Shown here piece by piece: positions 7,976-14,680 of a stretch of DNA of 39,813 nt. The translations under genes were made by a program, and so were the position numbers. The stretch is from an uncultured Acidimicrobiales bacterium (lineage in GTDB: Bacteria; Actinomycetota; Acidimicrobiia; Acidimicrobiales; SZUA-35). Below the pieces are notes generated by a model. That model saw nothing but the letters and a program-made list of their open reading frames with translations. It made no database searches and was not told the origin of the DNA. Location of the stretch: assembly GCA_937976305.1 (NCBI GenBank), contig CALJSB010000071.1, forward strand, positions 1 through 39,813, read 5' to 3'. Numbering within the stretch: position 1 is the first letter of the stretch; each line of letters starts with the position of its first letter.

Positions 7976-9435
7976 CCGCCACCTCGCCCCAACACTTCGA
8001 TGCGTTGTTCAACCCCCGAGGCATCGTCGTGGCCGGTGCCTCGACCCACCCGGGCAAGTTTGGCTTCGTGAGCCTGCACAACATCCTGGCCTCGGGGTAC
8101 GAAGGCAAGGTGTTCGCCACCAACCGAGACGGCGCCGACGTGCTCGGCATCCAGTGCGCAACCTCCATCGACGACTTGCCCGAAGGCGAGATCGATCTCG
8201 TGTTTGTGTGCACACCTGCATCGACCAACCTCGAACTCTTGACGGCCTGCGGACGCAAGGGCATCAAGGCTGCCTTTCTCACCTCCGCCGGATACGCAGA
8301 AGCTGGAGACGACGGGATCGCGGCCCAAGCCGAGCTCGTCGCTCTCGCCGATGAACTCGACATCTTGCTTGCCGGGCCAAACGGACAGGGCGTCGTGTCG
8401 ACCCCGGCAAACCTCTGCGCCCAGATCGTGGCCCCGTTCCCTCCAGCCGGCCGAATCGGTGTCGCCAGCCAATCAGGCAACTTTGTTTCGTCGTTCCTGA
8501 ACTGGTCTCGGCAAACGGGTGTTGGCATTAGCCGAGCAGTGAGCGCCGGCAATGCCGCGTCAACGACGGTGCCGGACTTCCTTGACTACTACGCCAGCGA
8601 CGCAGAAACGGCTGTTGGCCTTGCGTATGTCGAGGGCATCGCTGACGGTCGAGATTTCTACGAGCGCATGCGTGCGATTACTCCGTCGATGCCACTTGTT
8701 GTGGTCAAGGGCGGCGCTACCGCCGGGGGAGCGCGAGCCGCAGCCAGCCACACAGGGAGCTTGGCCAGCGACGATCGGGTGTTCGACGGAGCCATGCGCC
8801 AAGCCGGGGTGATCCGATCACTGACCGTCGAAGAAGGCTTCGAGGCTGCCGCCAGCTTCGCCACCCAGCCGCTTCCGAAAGGCAACCGGGTGGTTGTCGT
8901 GACCACGGCGGGCGGATGGGGCGTCGTCACTGCCGACGCCATTCACTCCAGCGAACTCGAGCTCGTTGCGTTGCCAGACGACCTGCTCGCCGCCATCGAC
9001 GAGAAGCTGCCTCCTCGCTGGAGCAAGAACAACCCGGTCGACATGGCAGGCGGCGAGACTCGCGACACCATTCCCGAGGTCATGGAAACCATCGCCACCC
9101 ACGACGAGGTCGACGCCATTGTGTATCTGGGGCTCGGTATTCAGTCGAACCAGGCACGGATGATGAAGGAGGGGCGCTTTTACCCCGACCACGGCCTCGA
9201 ACGAATCGTCGAGTACCACGAGCGGCAGGATCGTCGATTCGCAACGGCGGCGGCCGAGATCTCCCAGGCCACCGGGAAGCCGATTCTCACCGCAACAGAG
9301 CTCGGCTCCGCCGACCCCGACAACCCCGGCCCGGCCGCGGTCCGCGAATCAGGCCGACTCTGTTACGGCTCGGCGAACCGGGCCGTGACCGCTCTCGAAC
9401 AGATGTGGCGCTATCAGCGGTACCTGCACGGCTAA
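7972..9435 (+). CDS. NDP-forming acyl-CoA synthetase, CoA-binding (alpha-type) subunit
   Basis: A 487-residue protein with the layout of the alpha part of ADP-forming acetyl/acyl-CoA synthetases: a CoA-binding Rossmann domain (about residues 8-140; GIVVAGASTHPGKFG, then FVCTPAS), and two succinyl-CoA-ligase-like domains. VASQSGNF is the CoA-ligase signature near residue 165. The phospho-histidine is H260 in ASHTGS. The pair converts an acyl-CoA and ADP plus phosphate to the free acid and ATP, or the reverse. In many bacteria the two parts are fused in the order alpha-beta; here they are separate with the beta gene first. Acyl specificity cannot be read from sequence. Confidence 0.92.
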   Translation: MTATSPQHFDALFNPRGIVVAGASTHPGKFGFVSLHNILASGYEGKVFATNRDGADVLGIQCATSIDDLPEGEIDLVFVCTPASTNLELLTACGRKGIKAAFLTSAGYAEAGDDGIAAQAELVALADELDILLAGPNGQGVVSTPANLCAQIVAPFPPAGRIGVASQSGNFVSSFLNWSRQTGVGISRAVSAGNAASTTVPDFLDYYASDAETAVGLAYVEGIADGRDFYERMRAITPSMPLVVVKGGATAGGARAAASHTGSLASDDRVFDGAMRQAGVIRSLTVEEGFEAAASFATQPLPKGNRVVVVTTAGGWGVVTADAIHSSELELVALPDDLLAAIDEKLPPRWSKNNPVDMAGGETRDTIPEVMETIATHDEVDAIVYLGLGIQSNQARMMKEGRFYPDHGLERIVEYHERQDRRFATAAAEISQATGKPILTATELGSADPDNPGPAAVRESGRLCYGSANRAVTALEQMWRYQRYLHG

Positions 9436-9447
9436 TCTCCCAACCAT

Positions 9448-9465
9448 ATGAGCCGCGCCGCATGA
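9448..9465 (+). other. Mini-ORF (MSRAA) ending on the dacB start codon
   Basis: ATG at 9448 opens five codons and a TGA whose ATGA overlaps the dacB ATG at 9462. The stop codon of the preceding gene forms TAATCT nine bases before this ATG. It may be a translated leader that couples ribosomes to dacB, or chance; the first bases nearly repeat those of dacB itself (ATGAGCCGCGCC versus ATGAGCCCCGCC). Confidence 0.25.
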
Positions 9466-10919
9466 GCCCCGCCACATTCCTCCGGCGCTGGTTGCCCCTG
9501 GTGATCGTTGTCGTCGTGGCAGTCGCCGCGTGGCAAACCGCGAAGCTGGCCGACACCGACACGGTGAGCACCACACCGGTGTCCTACGAGCGCGATTTGG
9601 GCACGCCGATTCTGTCAGCTCGACGTATCCCCGAAACGTTGCGGGCTCCGGTCATCGACGCCGCACTGACCCCGACGGTGCAGACCATCGTCGATGGCTC
9701 CTCCTCTTTCGCGTCCTGTCTCACGGTGCAAGCAGACGGCAGAACCATCGAAGAAGTCGGGGTTGACATTCCGCTCGTTCCGGCCTCGAACCAGAAGCTC
9801 CTCACCACCTTCGCTGCACTCCAACAGTTGGGGGCCGAACACCGCTTTGTCACCACGGTCCAGATCGATGGCACCGTCACCGACGGCGTGCTCACCGGCG
9901 ACCTCTATCTGGTCGGCGGTGGCGATCCGTTCTTGTCGACCGAAGCGTGGCGCTCGCAGTACGAAGAGCAGTCCGGGCGCTTTCACACCCGGCTCGAAGA
10001 TCTCGCCGATGCCGTGGTCGCCTTCGGGATCACCGGCATCAACGGCACGATCGTTGGTGACGAGTCCTACTTCGACGACGTGCGAGCCGGCCCCTGGGCT
10101 CAGCGACTGATCGACCAGCGACAATCTGGACCGCTCTCTGCTCTTGCTGTGAACGAAGGTCACGTCGAGTGGCCAACAGACTTCGGCAGCTCGATCAACC
10201 GGGCACCCACCACGGATCCTCCGGTGCAAGCGGCCAACGTATTGAGTGCGCTGCTCAGCGAGCGAGGTGTGCGTGTTGGTGGAACTGCCTCGGGTGTTGC
10301 CCCCGCATCGGCGAATGAGATTGCCAGCGTGAGCTCACCTGTCCTCACCGAAGTCATCACCCACGTCAACAGCTACAGCAACAATTACGGAGCCGAGATT
10401 CTGGTGAAGCATCTCGGCCGGGACGCCACGGGACTCGGGTCGACCCGGGCCGGTGCCGATGCAATGCTCGACATCTTGTCCGACCCGGCTCTCGAGCTCG
10501 ACACAACCAACGTGGTCATTGACGACGGCTCGGGTCTCGCCGAATCGAATCGGTTGACGTGCCGCCTGCTGAGCGATGTGCTCGACCTCGCTGGCCCCGA
10601 CTCCGACTTCGCCCAATCCTTGAGCGTCGGCGGCCGCCGGGGGAGTCTGGCAAGGCGCCATCTGGAGTCACCAGCGAATGGTCAGGTCTTCGCCAAGACC
10701 GGCACGCTCAACGGCGTCACGGCCTTGTCGGGCTTCGTCACCTCACCTACTCAGCCTGGCTCGGCCGTCCGTTTCACCTACGTGGCCAACGGCGAGCTGG
10801 CCGGCCTCAATGAGGAGCTGCGGTCTCTGCAGGAGCCATTCGTGGATGGGTTGGCAACATTCCCGACGGGACCGGTGATCGACGATCTCGACCCCGAGCC
10901 CACTGCACCCGCCAGATGA
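9462..10919 (+). CDS. dacB: D-alanyl-D-alanine carboxypeptidase/endopeptidase (PBP4 type, S13)
   Basis: A 485-residue low-molecular-mass penicillin-binding protein that trims peptidoglycan peptides outside the membrane. An N-terminal membrane anchor covers residues 10-24 (WLPLVIVVVVAVAAW). The three active-site motifs are present: SxxK as SNQK (S109 to K112), SxN as SNN (306-308), and KTG (412-414, in AKTGTLNG). The GGGDPFLS stretch near residue 160 is typical of the S13 family. Length matches PBP4 homologues. Its stop overlaps the LON-domain gene (ATGA). In many actinobacteria dacB is followed by the PP-loop gene tilS; here a different PP-loop gene (ttuA) lies further down. Confidence 0.95.
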   Translation: MSPATFLRRWLPLVIVVVVAVAAWQTAKLADTDTVSTTPVSYERDLGTPILSARRIPETLRAPVIDAALTPTVQTIVDGSSSFASCLTVQADGRTIEEVGVDIPLVPASNQKLLTTFAALQQLGAEHRFVTTVQIDGTVTDGVLTGDLYLVGGGDPFLSTEAWRSQYEEQSGRFHTRLEDLADAVVAFGITGINGTIVGDESYFDDVRAGPWAQRLIDQRQSGPLSALAVNEGHVEWPTDFGSSINRAPTTDPPVQAANVLSALLSERGVRVGGTASGVAPASANEIASVSSPVLTEVITHVNSYSNNYGAEILVKHLGRDATGLGSTRAGADAMLDILSDPALELDTTNVVIDDGSGLAESNRLTCRLLSDVLDLAGPDSDFAQSLSVGGRRGSLARRHLESPANGQVFAKTGTLNGVTALSGFVTSPTQPGSAVRFTYVANGELAGLNEELRSLQEPFVDGLATFPTGPVIDDLDPEPTAPAR

Positions 10920-11557
10920 GCGCGAGCACCACGAAGATGCCGCAATTTCCTCTGGGTTCGGTGCTGTTGCCGACGCAGGTGCTGCCGCTCCACGTCTTTG
11001 AGCCGCGCTATCGGGCGCTCGCCCACGATGTCATCACCTTTCAGGTCGTCGACCAGCCGCCCGAGTTCGGCGTGGTGCTCATCGAGCGAGGCTGGGAGGT
11101 TGGCGGCGACGATGTCCGCAGCAGCGTCGGCACCATCGCTCAGGTGCTCGAATCTGAGGAGTACCCGGACGGACGCTGGGGAATGGTCTGTGTCGGAACA
11201 CGACGCTTCGAGGTCCTTGAGTGGCTCGAAGACGATCCGTACCCGATGGCCGAGATCCGCGAACTCGACGACGCCGCGGGCACCGATCACACCGAACAAC
11301 ACATCAACAGTGTCGTCGCCAAGTTTGCAACGTGTGCCGACCTGGCGACCAAATTGGGCCAATCGATGATCAGCGACCCCGTCGTCCCTCCAGACCCCAG
11401 CATGGCCAGCTTCGCGTTGGCGGCCCAAGCGCCGCTGTCCGACATGGACCGATACACACTGCTTGCGGCAACGAGTCCAGACGAACGGCTGACCAAGCTC
11501 GACGACATGCTCGATGGCGTGGTCGAGATGATGACATTCGGTCTGTCCGGCGACTGA
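10916..11557 (+). CDS. LON substrate-binding domain protein (no protease domain)
   Basis: A 213-residue protein consisting only of the N-terminal LON domain. It begins with the family signature FPLGSVLLPTQVLPLHVFEPRYRAL (residues 11-35 region, key FPL..VL.P....PL..FE.RYR) and continues with FGVVLIERG and a GTIAQVLE strand. There is no AAA+ or Ser-Lys protease part, so it is a stand-alone LON-domain protein, a group common in actinobacteria and of unclear role. The C-terminal half is helical. The ATG overlaps the dacB stop, indicating coupled expression. Confidence 0.93.
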   Translation: MSASTTKMPQFPLGSVLLPTQVLPLHVFEPRYRALAHDVITFQVVDQPPEFGVVLIERGWEVGGDDVRSSVGTIAQVLESEEYPDGRWGMVCVGTRRFEVLEWLEDDPYPMAEIRELDDAAGTDHTEQHINSVVAKFATCADLATKLGQSMISDPVVPPDPSMASFALAAQAPLSDMDRYTLLAATSPDERLTKLDDMLDGVVEMMTFGLSGD

Positions 11558-11589
11558 GGAAACCTCGCCAAAACGGTATTGCCCTGGCC

Positions 11590-11595
11590 TACACT
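11590..11595 (+). promoter_or_regulatory. Candidate -10 box (TACACT) for the small membrane protein/ttu operon
   Basis: TACACT lies in the 96-base gap before the gene at 11654 and would give a leader of about 50 bases. I see no convincing -35 element. Confidence 0.3.
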
Positions 11596-11653
11596 GCCGA
11601 ACCGTCGGGTGGATCGCCCGCGTGAGTTCGACTGGCCCAATTCGAAAGGCTGG

Positions 11654-11980
11654 ATGGTGGCAAAACAGAACCCCATGGACGAAGCCCAGGATCTCCAAAA
11701 GATGCTGGTCGGCTACGCCAAACAGGAAACCGTCGAGCCGCTCAAGGCACTCGGCAAGTACCTCGGCCTCGGTATGGCCGGATCGGTGTTTGTCTTCCTC
11801 GGGATGTTCTTCCTCGGTCTCGGCGTTCTCCGCCTCATGCAGACCGAAACGGGCGACTCGTTCCAAGGCGGCAGCTGGGGATCCATGGTGCCCTATCTCG
11901 TCGCGATCGTGGTCTTGCTCTTGCTTGCGGGCATGATCGTGCTGTTGTTCAACCGGGCCAAGAAGCGAGTTCTCTCATGA
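11654..11980 (+). CDS. Small two-helix membrane protein, holin-superfamily-like
   Basis: A 108-residue protein with a charged N-terminal helix (about residues 8-32, rich in Lys/Glu/Gln) and two strong membrane segments: roughly residues 38-62 (GLGMAGSVFVFLGMFFLGLGVLRLM) and 78-100 (a Val/Leu/Ala stretch starting VPYLVAIVV), then a basic tail FNRAKKRVLS. This layout resembles the 'actinobacterial holin-X / phage holin' family, which is usually not phage-derived and has no known function in actinobacteria. Starts at ATG 11654 or GTG 11657 are both possible; AAAGG at 11645-11649 favours the GTG slightly by spacing. It overlaps the next gene by four bases. Confidence 0.75.
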   Translation: MVAKQNPMDEAQDLQKMLVGYAKQETVEPLKALGKYLGLGMAGSVFVFLGMFFLGLGVLRLMQTETGDSFQGGSWGSMVPYLVAIVVLLLLAGMIVLLFNRAKKRVLS

Positions 11981-12186
11981 CCGATACCGAAAAGATCTCA
12001 CCGTCCGACATCGAGGCAAAGTTCCGCGATGTGCAGGGCCAAGTCGACACCGTCAAGGACGACAGCAAGAAAAAGGTCGCCATCGGTGGTGGCGCGGTAG
12101 CTGCTATTTTGCTTCTGATCATCTACGTCATCGGCCGCAACGCCGGACGCAAGAAGAGCACGGTTCTCGAGATCCGCCGCCTCTGA
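11977..12186 (+). CDS. Small single-pass membrane protein, unknown function
   Basis: A 69-residue protein: a charged N-terminal helix (residues 1-33, ending DDSKKK), one membrane segment at about 35-53 (AIGGGAVAAILLLIIYVIG), and a basic C-terminus (RNAGRKKSTVLEIRRL). The ATG overlaps the upstream stop (ATGA) and its stop overlaps the next start (TGATG), which strongly supports it being translated as part of the operon. I recognise no family. The basic patch after the membrane segment predicts a cytoplasmic C-terminus. Confidence 0.75.
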   Translation: MTDTEKISPSDIEAKFRDVQGQVDTVKDDSKKKVAIGGGAVAAILLLIIYVIGRNAGRKKSTVLEIRRL

Positions 12187-12623
12187 TGCTGCAGCGGCTT
12201 CTCACATTCGGTGTTTCAAAGGTCGTAGGTGGCCCCGCTCGCAGCTGGGTCTTCACCTCGGGAGCCATGGCTCTATGGCGCTTCATCAGCAGCCAGACGG
12301 GCCGGCGCGAGACCATCGACCTCTCCAACACCAAGCCAGGCGACAAGATCCTCATCGAGCATCTTCCGATCACCCACAAACAGCAGATCAAACAAACCAA
12401 GATCGACAAGAAGCTCGACAAGAAAGATCTGAAGACGGCGAAGAAGGCAGCGAAGTCTTCCAAGAAGTCGTCCAAGAGGTTGGCCAAATCAGCCAAGACC
12501 GAAGCCAAGTCGTCCAAGAAGATGGCCAAGGCCGCGGCCCGAGTCGAACTGCGAGATGCAGCCCGGGCCTACCGCAAGGCCACACGGGTCTCCCGGCGCA
12601 ACAGTCGCCGAACCTCTGTCTGA
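12186..12623 (+). CDS. Lysine-rich basic protein with short hydrophobic N-terminus
   Basis: A 145-residue protein in two parts. Residues 1-60 are mixed, mildly hydrophobic (LLTFGVSKVVGGPARSW, then FTSGAMALWRFISS) and could sit at the membrane. Residues 64-145 are highly basic, with repeated K-K/A-K-S-S-K units such as KKAAKSSKKSSKRLAKSAK, and end in an Arg-rich tail. The tail resembles those of histone H1-like or HupB-type proteins, so nucleic acid or other polyanion binding is plausible, but no DNA-binding domain is seen. The underlying DNA has a matching AAGTCGTCCAAGAAG repeat. The ATG overlaps the previous stop by one base; the sulfur carrier gene begins 12 bases after it. Confidence 0.7.
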   Translation: MLQRLLTFGVSKVVGGPARSWVFTSGAMALWRFISSQTGRRETIDLSNTKPGDKILIEHLPITHKQQIKQTKIDKKLDKKDLKTAKKAAKSSKKSSKRLAKSAKTEAKSSKKMAKAAARVELRDAARAYRKATRVSRRNSRRTSV

Positions 12624-12635
12624 AGCAAGCACCCG

Positions 12636-12830
12636 ATGCTGGTCAAGCTGCGCAACCCGTCGAAGGATCTGATTTTCGACGGCCCGATGTCGGTGGTGAA
12701 GCTGCTGAAGAAGCTCGATCTGCAGCGCGAATCGGTGCTCGTCATTCGAGATGGGACCTTGGTCCCCGGTGATGCGGTGCTGCCAGACGACGCCGAGGTC
12801 GAGATTCGCCCGGTCATCTCCGGCGGCTGA
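12636..12830 (+). CDS. ttuB: Ubiquitin-like sulfur carrier protein, TtuB/MoaD/ThiS type
   Basis: A 64-residue beta-grasp protein ending in Gly-Gly (PVISGG), the hallmark of sulfur carriers that are adenylated and turned into a thiocarboxylate at the C-terminus. Its size, its beginning (MLVKLRNP) and its end (EIRPVISGG) resemble Thermus TtuB, as I recall it, more than MoaD (about 80 residues). It lies 21 bases ahead of a TtuA-type tRNA thiolase, the enzyme that takes sulfur from TtuB, so the assignment rests on both sequence and context. The E1-like activator (TtuC/MoeB) and a cysteine desulfurase are not in the window. MoaD or ThiS function is less likely because no molybdopterin or thiamine genes are near. 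Confidence 0.8.
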   Translation: MLVKLRNPSKDLIFDGPMSVVKLLKKLDLQRESVLVIRDGTLVPGDAVLPDDAEVEIRPVISGG

Positions 12831-12831
12831 C

Positions 12832-12855
12832 ATGACGAACGTGACCACGCCGTGA
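12832..12855 (+). other. Mini-ORF (MTNVTTP) ending on the ttuA start codon
   Basis: ATG at 12832 opens seven codons ending in TGA at 12853-12855, which overlaps the ttuA GTG (GTGA). It starts one base after the ttuB stop. It could pass ribosomes from ttuB to ttuA, which has no Shine-Dalgarno; it may also be chance. Confidence 0.25.
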
Positions 12856-13844
12856 AGTGCCGGGTCTGTCGCGCCCCCGGCGTCATCGACATTCGGCGCC
12901 ACAACGCGAACTTCTGCGCCGACCATTTTCTCCGGTACTGCAGAGAGCAGGTGGCTCGCACCATCAAAGAGTTCGACATGGCAGCCCCGGGCGATCGTTT
13001 GCTCGTGGCCGTCTCGGGTGGCAAAGACAGCCTTGCGCTGTGGGACATTCTCCTCGAGCTCGGCTACGACGTTGACGGCCTCTACGTCGGTCTTGGTATC
13101 GGCGACTACTCAGATGTCTCCGGAACCTACGTACAGAACTTCGTGTCGACGTTTCTCGAACCCCGTGGGGAGCGGTCTACCACGACGCTGACGCATATCG
13201 ATCTGCGCTCGGAGTACGACTACGACGTTCCGACTGCGGCTGATGCAACGGGTCGGGCCCCGTGTTCAGCATGTGGGCTCTCGAAACGCCATCTCTTCGA
13301 CAAAGCGGCTCGCGAAGGCGACTACGACGTGTTGGTCACCGGCCACAACCTCGACGATGAGGCGGCGGTGCTCTACGGCAACGTCATGAAGTGGCAGATC
13401 GACTACCTGGCCCGCCAACGCCCGGTCTTGGCGGCTGAGAATGGCTTTCCCAAGAAGGCGAAACCGCTTGTGCGACTCTCCGAACGCGAGACAGCGGCCT
13501 ACTGCGTCTTGCGAGGCATCGACTACCAGGTGGAGGAATGCCCGATGGCCGCCGGCAATCGCCACCTCGAGTACAAACATGCTCTCGCCGCGGCCGAAGA
13601 GGCGTCGCCCGGTATGAAGCAGGCGTTCTACTTCGGCTACCTGCGCGACGCAGCCGAGTTGTTCGAGCAATCCAACGACGGTGCACCGGACGGTGCCCCA
13701 GCACTCCTAGCCTGCGAGAGCTGCGGGTCGCCGACCAGTGGCGATACAAACGGCCAGCCCCGGTGCGCCTTCTGCCGCCTCTCGCAACGAGCGGCAGCAG
13801 CCGAGCCGGTGCCCGTCGAACTGCTCCAGACGAGACGACGCTGA
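12852..13844 (+). CDS. ttuA: tRNA 2-thiolation enzyme, TtuA/Ncs6 type
   Basis: A 330-residue PP-loop ATPase with the full TtuA layout. Residues 3-25 form an N-terminal zinc finger (C3, C6, C22, H25). The PP-loop is SGGKDS (55-60), activating the target uridine by adenylation. C138 and C141 (CSACGLSKR) and C230 (EECP) correspond to the three Cys that hold the catalytic [4Fe-4S] cluster. TGHNLDDEAAVL (163-174) is conserved. A second zinc finger uses C288, C291, C305 and C308. TilS lacks these zinc fingers and TtcA lacks this arrangement. TtuA makes 2-thioribothymidine at tRNA position 54; Ncs6 relatives thiolate U34. The adjacent TtuB-like carrier and TrmI favour position 54. The GTG at 12852 is the only suitable start and sits just before the zinc finger. 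Confidence 0.9.
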   Translation: MKCRVCRAPGVIDIRRHNANFCADHFLRYCREQVARTIKEFDMAAPGDRLLVAVSGGKDSLALWDILLELGYDVDGLYVGLGIGDYSDVSGTYVQNFVSTFLEPRGERSTTTLTHIDLRSEYDYDVPTAADATGRAPCSACGLSKRHLFDKAAREGDYDVLVTGHNLDDEAAVLYGNVMKWQIDYLARQRPVLAAENGFPKKAKPLVRLSERETAAYCVLRGIDYQVEECPMAAGNRHLEYKHALAAAEEASPGMKQAFYFGYLRDAAELFEQSNDGAPDGAPALLACESCGSPTSGDTNGQPRCAFCRLSQRAAAAEPVPVELLQTRRR

Positions 13845-13846
13845 CC

Positions 13847-14668
13847 ATGACCAGCCCAACCGCACACAACCTGTCGCACACCGATCGGCCCCCTCACGGG
13901 CTGCTCGCTGAGGGCGACCTGGTGCTGCTGACCGACACCAAGAGTCGCCGCTACCTCATTCGGCTCGGGGCCACAGAGTCGTTCCACTCGCACTCGGGGG
14001 TCCTTGATCACAACACACTCATCGGCCAGCCGGAAGGTTGTTCGGTCGCCACCACCAAAGGGCAGCGGTTTCAAGCCATGCGCCCAAGCTTCGAGGACTA
14101 CGTGTTGTCGATGCCCCGCGGCGCACAGGTCATCTATCCGAAAGACATCGCCCCGATTCTGATCTTGGCTGACATTGCGCCGGGTCACCGGGTCTTTGAG
14201 TCGGGGATCGGATCTGGAGCCATGTCGATGGGCTTGCTTCGCGCCGGTGCCCACGTCACCGGCTATGAAGTGCGCGAAGACTTCGCAGCTCGGGCAGAGA
14301 AAAACATCGTCGGCTTCCTGGGTGAAGAAGCCATGGAGCGCTACGACCTCCACATTCGCAGCGCCTATGAACCACTCGACCTCGAAGACATCGACCGGAT
14401 GGTGCTCGACCTTCCCGAACCATGGCAGGTGGTCCCGCACGCAGCGGTGAGCATGCGGCCCGGTGGCGTCTTTGTCGCCTACACCCCGTCGATCACTCAG
14501 GCCGTCAAGGTCCGCGATGCACTGTCGTTGCACGGCTTTGTTGAAGGCAAGACGATGGAAGTACTTCATCGCAATTGGCACGTCGAGGGCCAGTCGGTGC
14601 GTCCGGACCACCGAATGGTGGCTCACACTGCATTTCTCACCCGGGCTCGGCTCGCCGCCCCGGAATAG
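13847..14668 (+). CDS. trmI: tRNA (adenine(58)-N1)-methyltransferase
   Basis: A 273-residue SAM-dependent methyltransferase that makes m1A58 in the T-loop of tRNA, acting as a homotetramer in known members. The N-terminal beta domain (about residues 20-80; LLTDTKSRRYLIRL) precedes the Rossmann domain. Motif I is VFESGIGSGAMSM near residue 115, the motif ending in DLP (DRMVLDLPEPWQV) lies near residue 185, and the stretch PGGVFVAYTPSITQ follows. Length is close to the mycobacterial enzyme. The start at ATG 13847 is two bases after the ttuA stop, so the two are tightly coupled. It lies convergent to an acyl-CoA dehydrogenase, with only 12 bases between stop codons. Confidence 0.95.
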   Translation: MTSPTAHNLSHTDRPPHGLLAEGDLVLLTDTKSRRYLIRLGATESFHSHSGVLDHNTLIGQPEGCSVATTKGQRFQAMRPSFEDYVLSMPRGAQVIYPKDIAPILILADIAPGHRVFESGIGSGAMSMGLLRAGAHVTGYEVREDFAARAEKNIVGFLGEEAMERYDLHIRSAYEPLDLEDIDRMVLDLPEPWQVVPHAAVSMRPGGVFVAYTPSITQAVKVRDALSLHGFVEGKTMEVLHRNWHVEGQSVRPDHRMVAHTAFLTRARLAAPE

Positions 14669-14680
14669 TTCGCAGAAGCG

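Noticed and set aside
7324..8472. 382-codon minus-strand open frame antisense to the acyl-CoA synthetase genes
   Set aside because: Composition is Ser/Arg/Ala-rich and unlike a folded protein, and both plus-strand subunits are clear.
10778..11866. 362-codon minus-strand open frame across the LON-domain and holin-like genes
   Set aside because: The plus-strand genes have recognisable domains and coupled overlaps; the antisense product is His- and Glu-rich without a domain.
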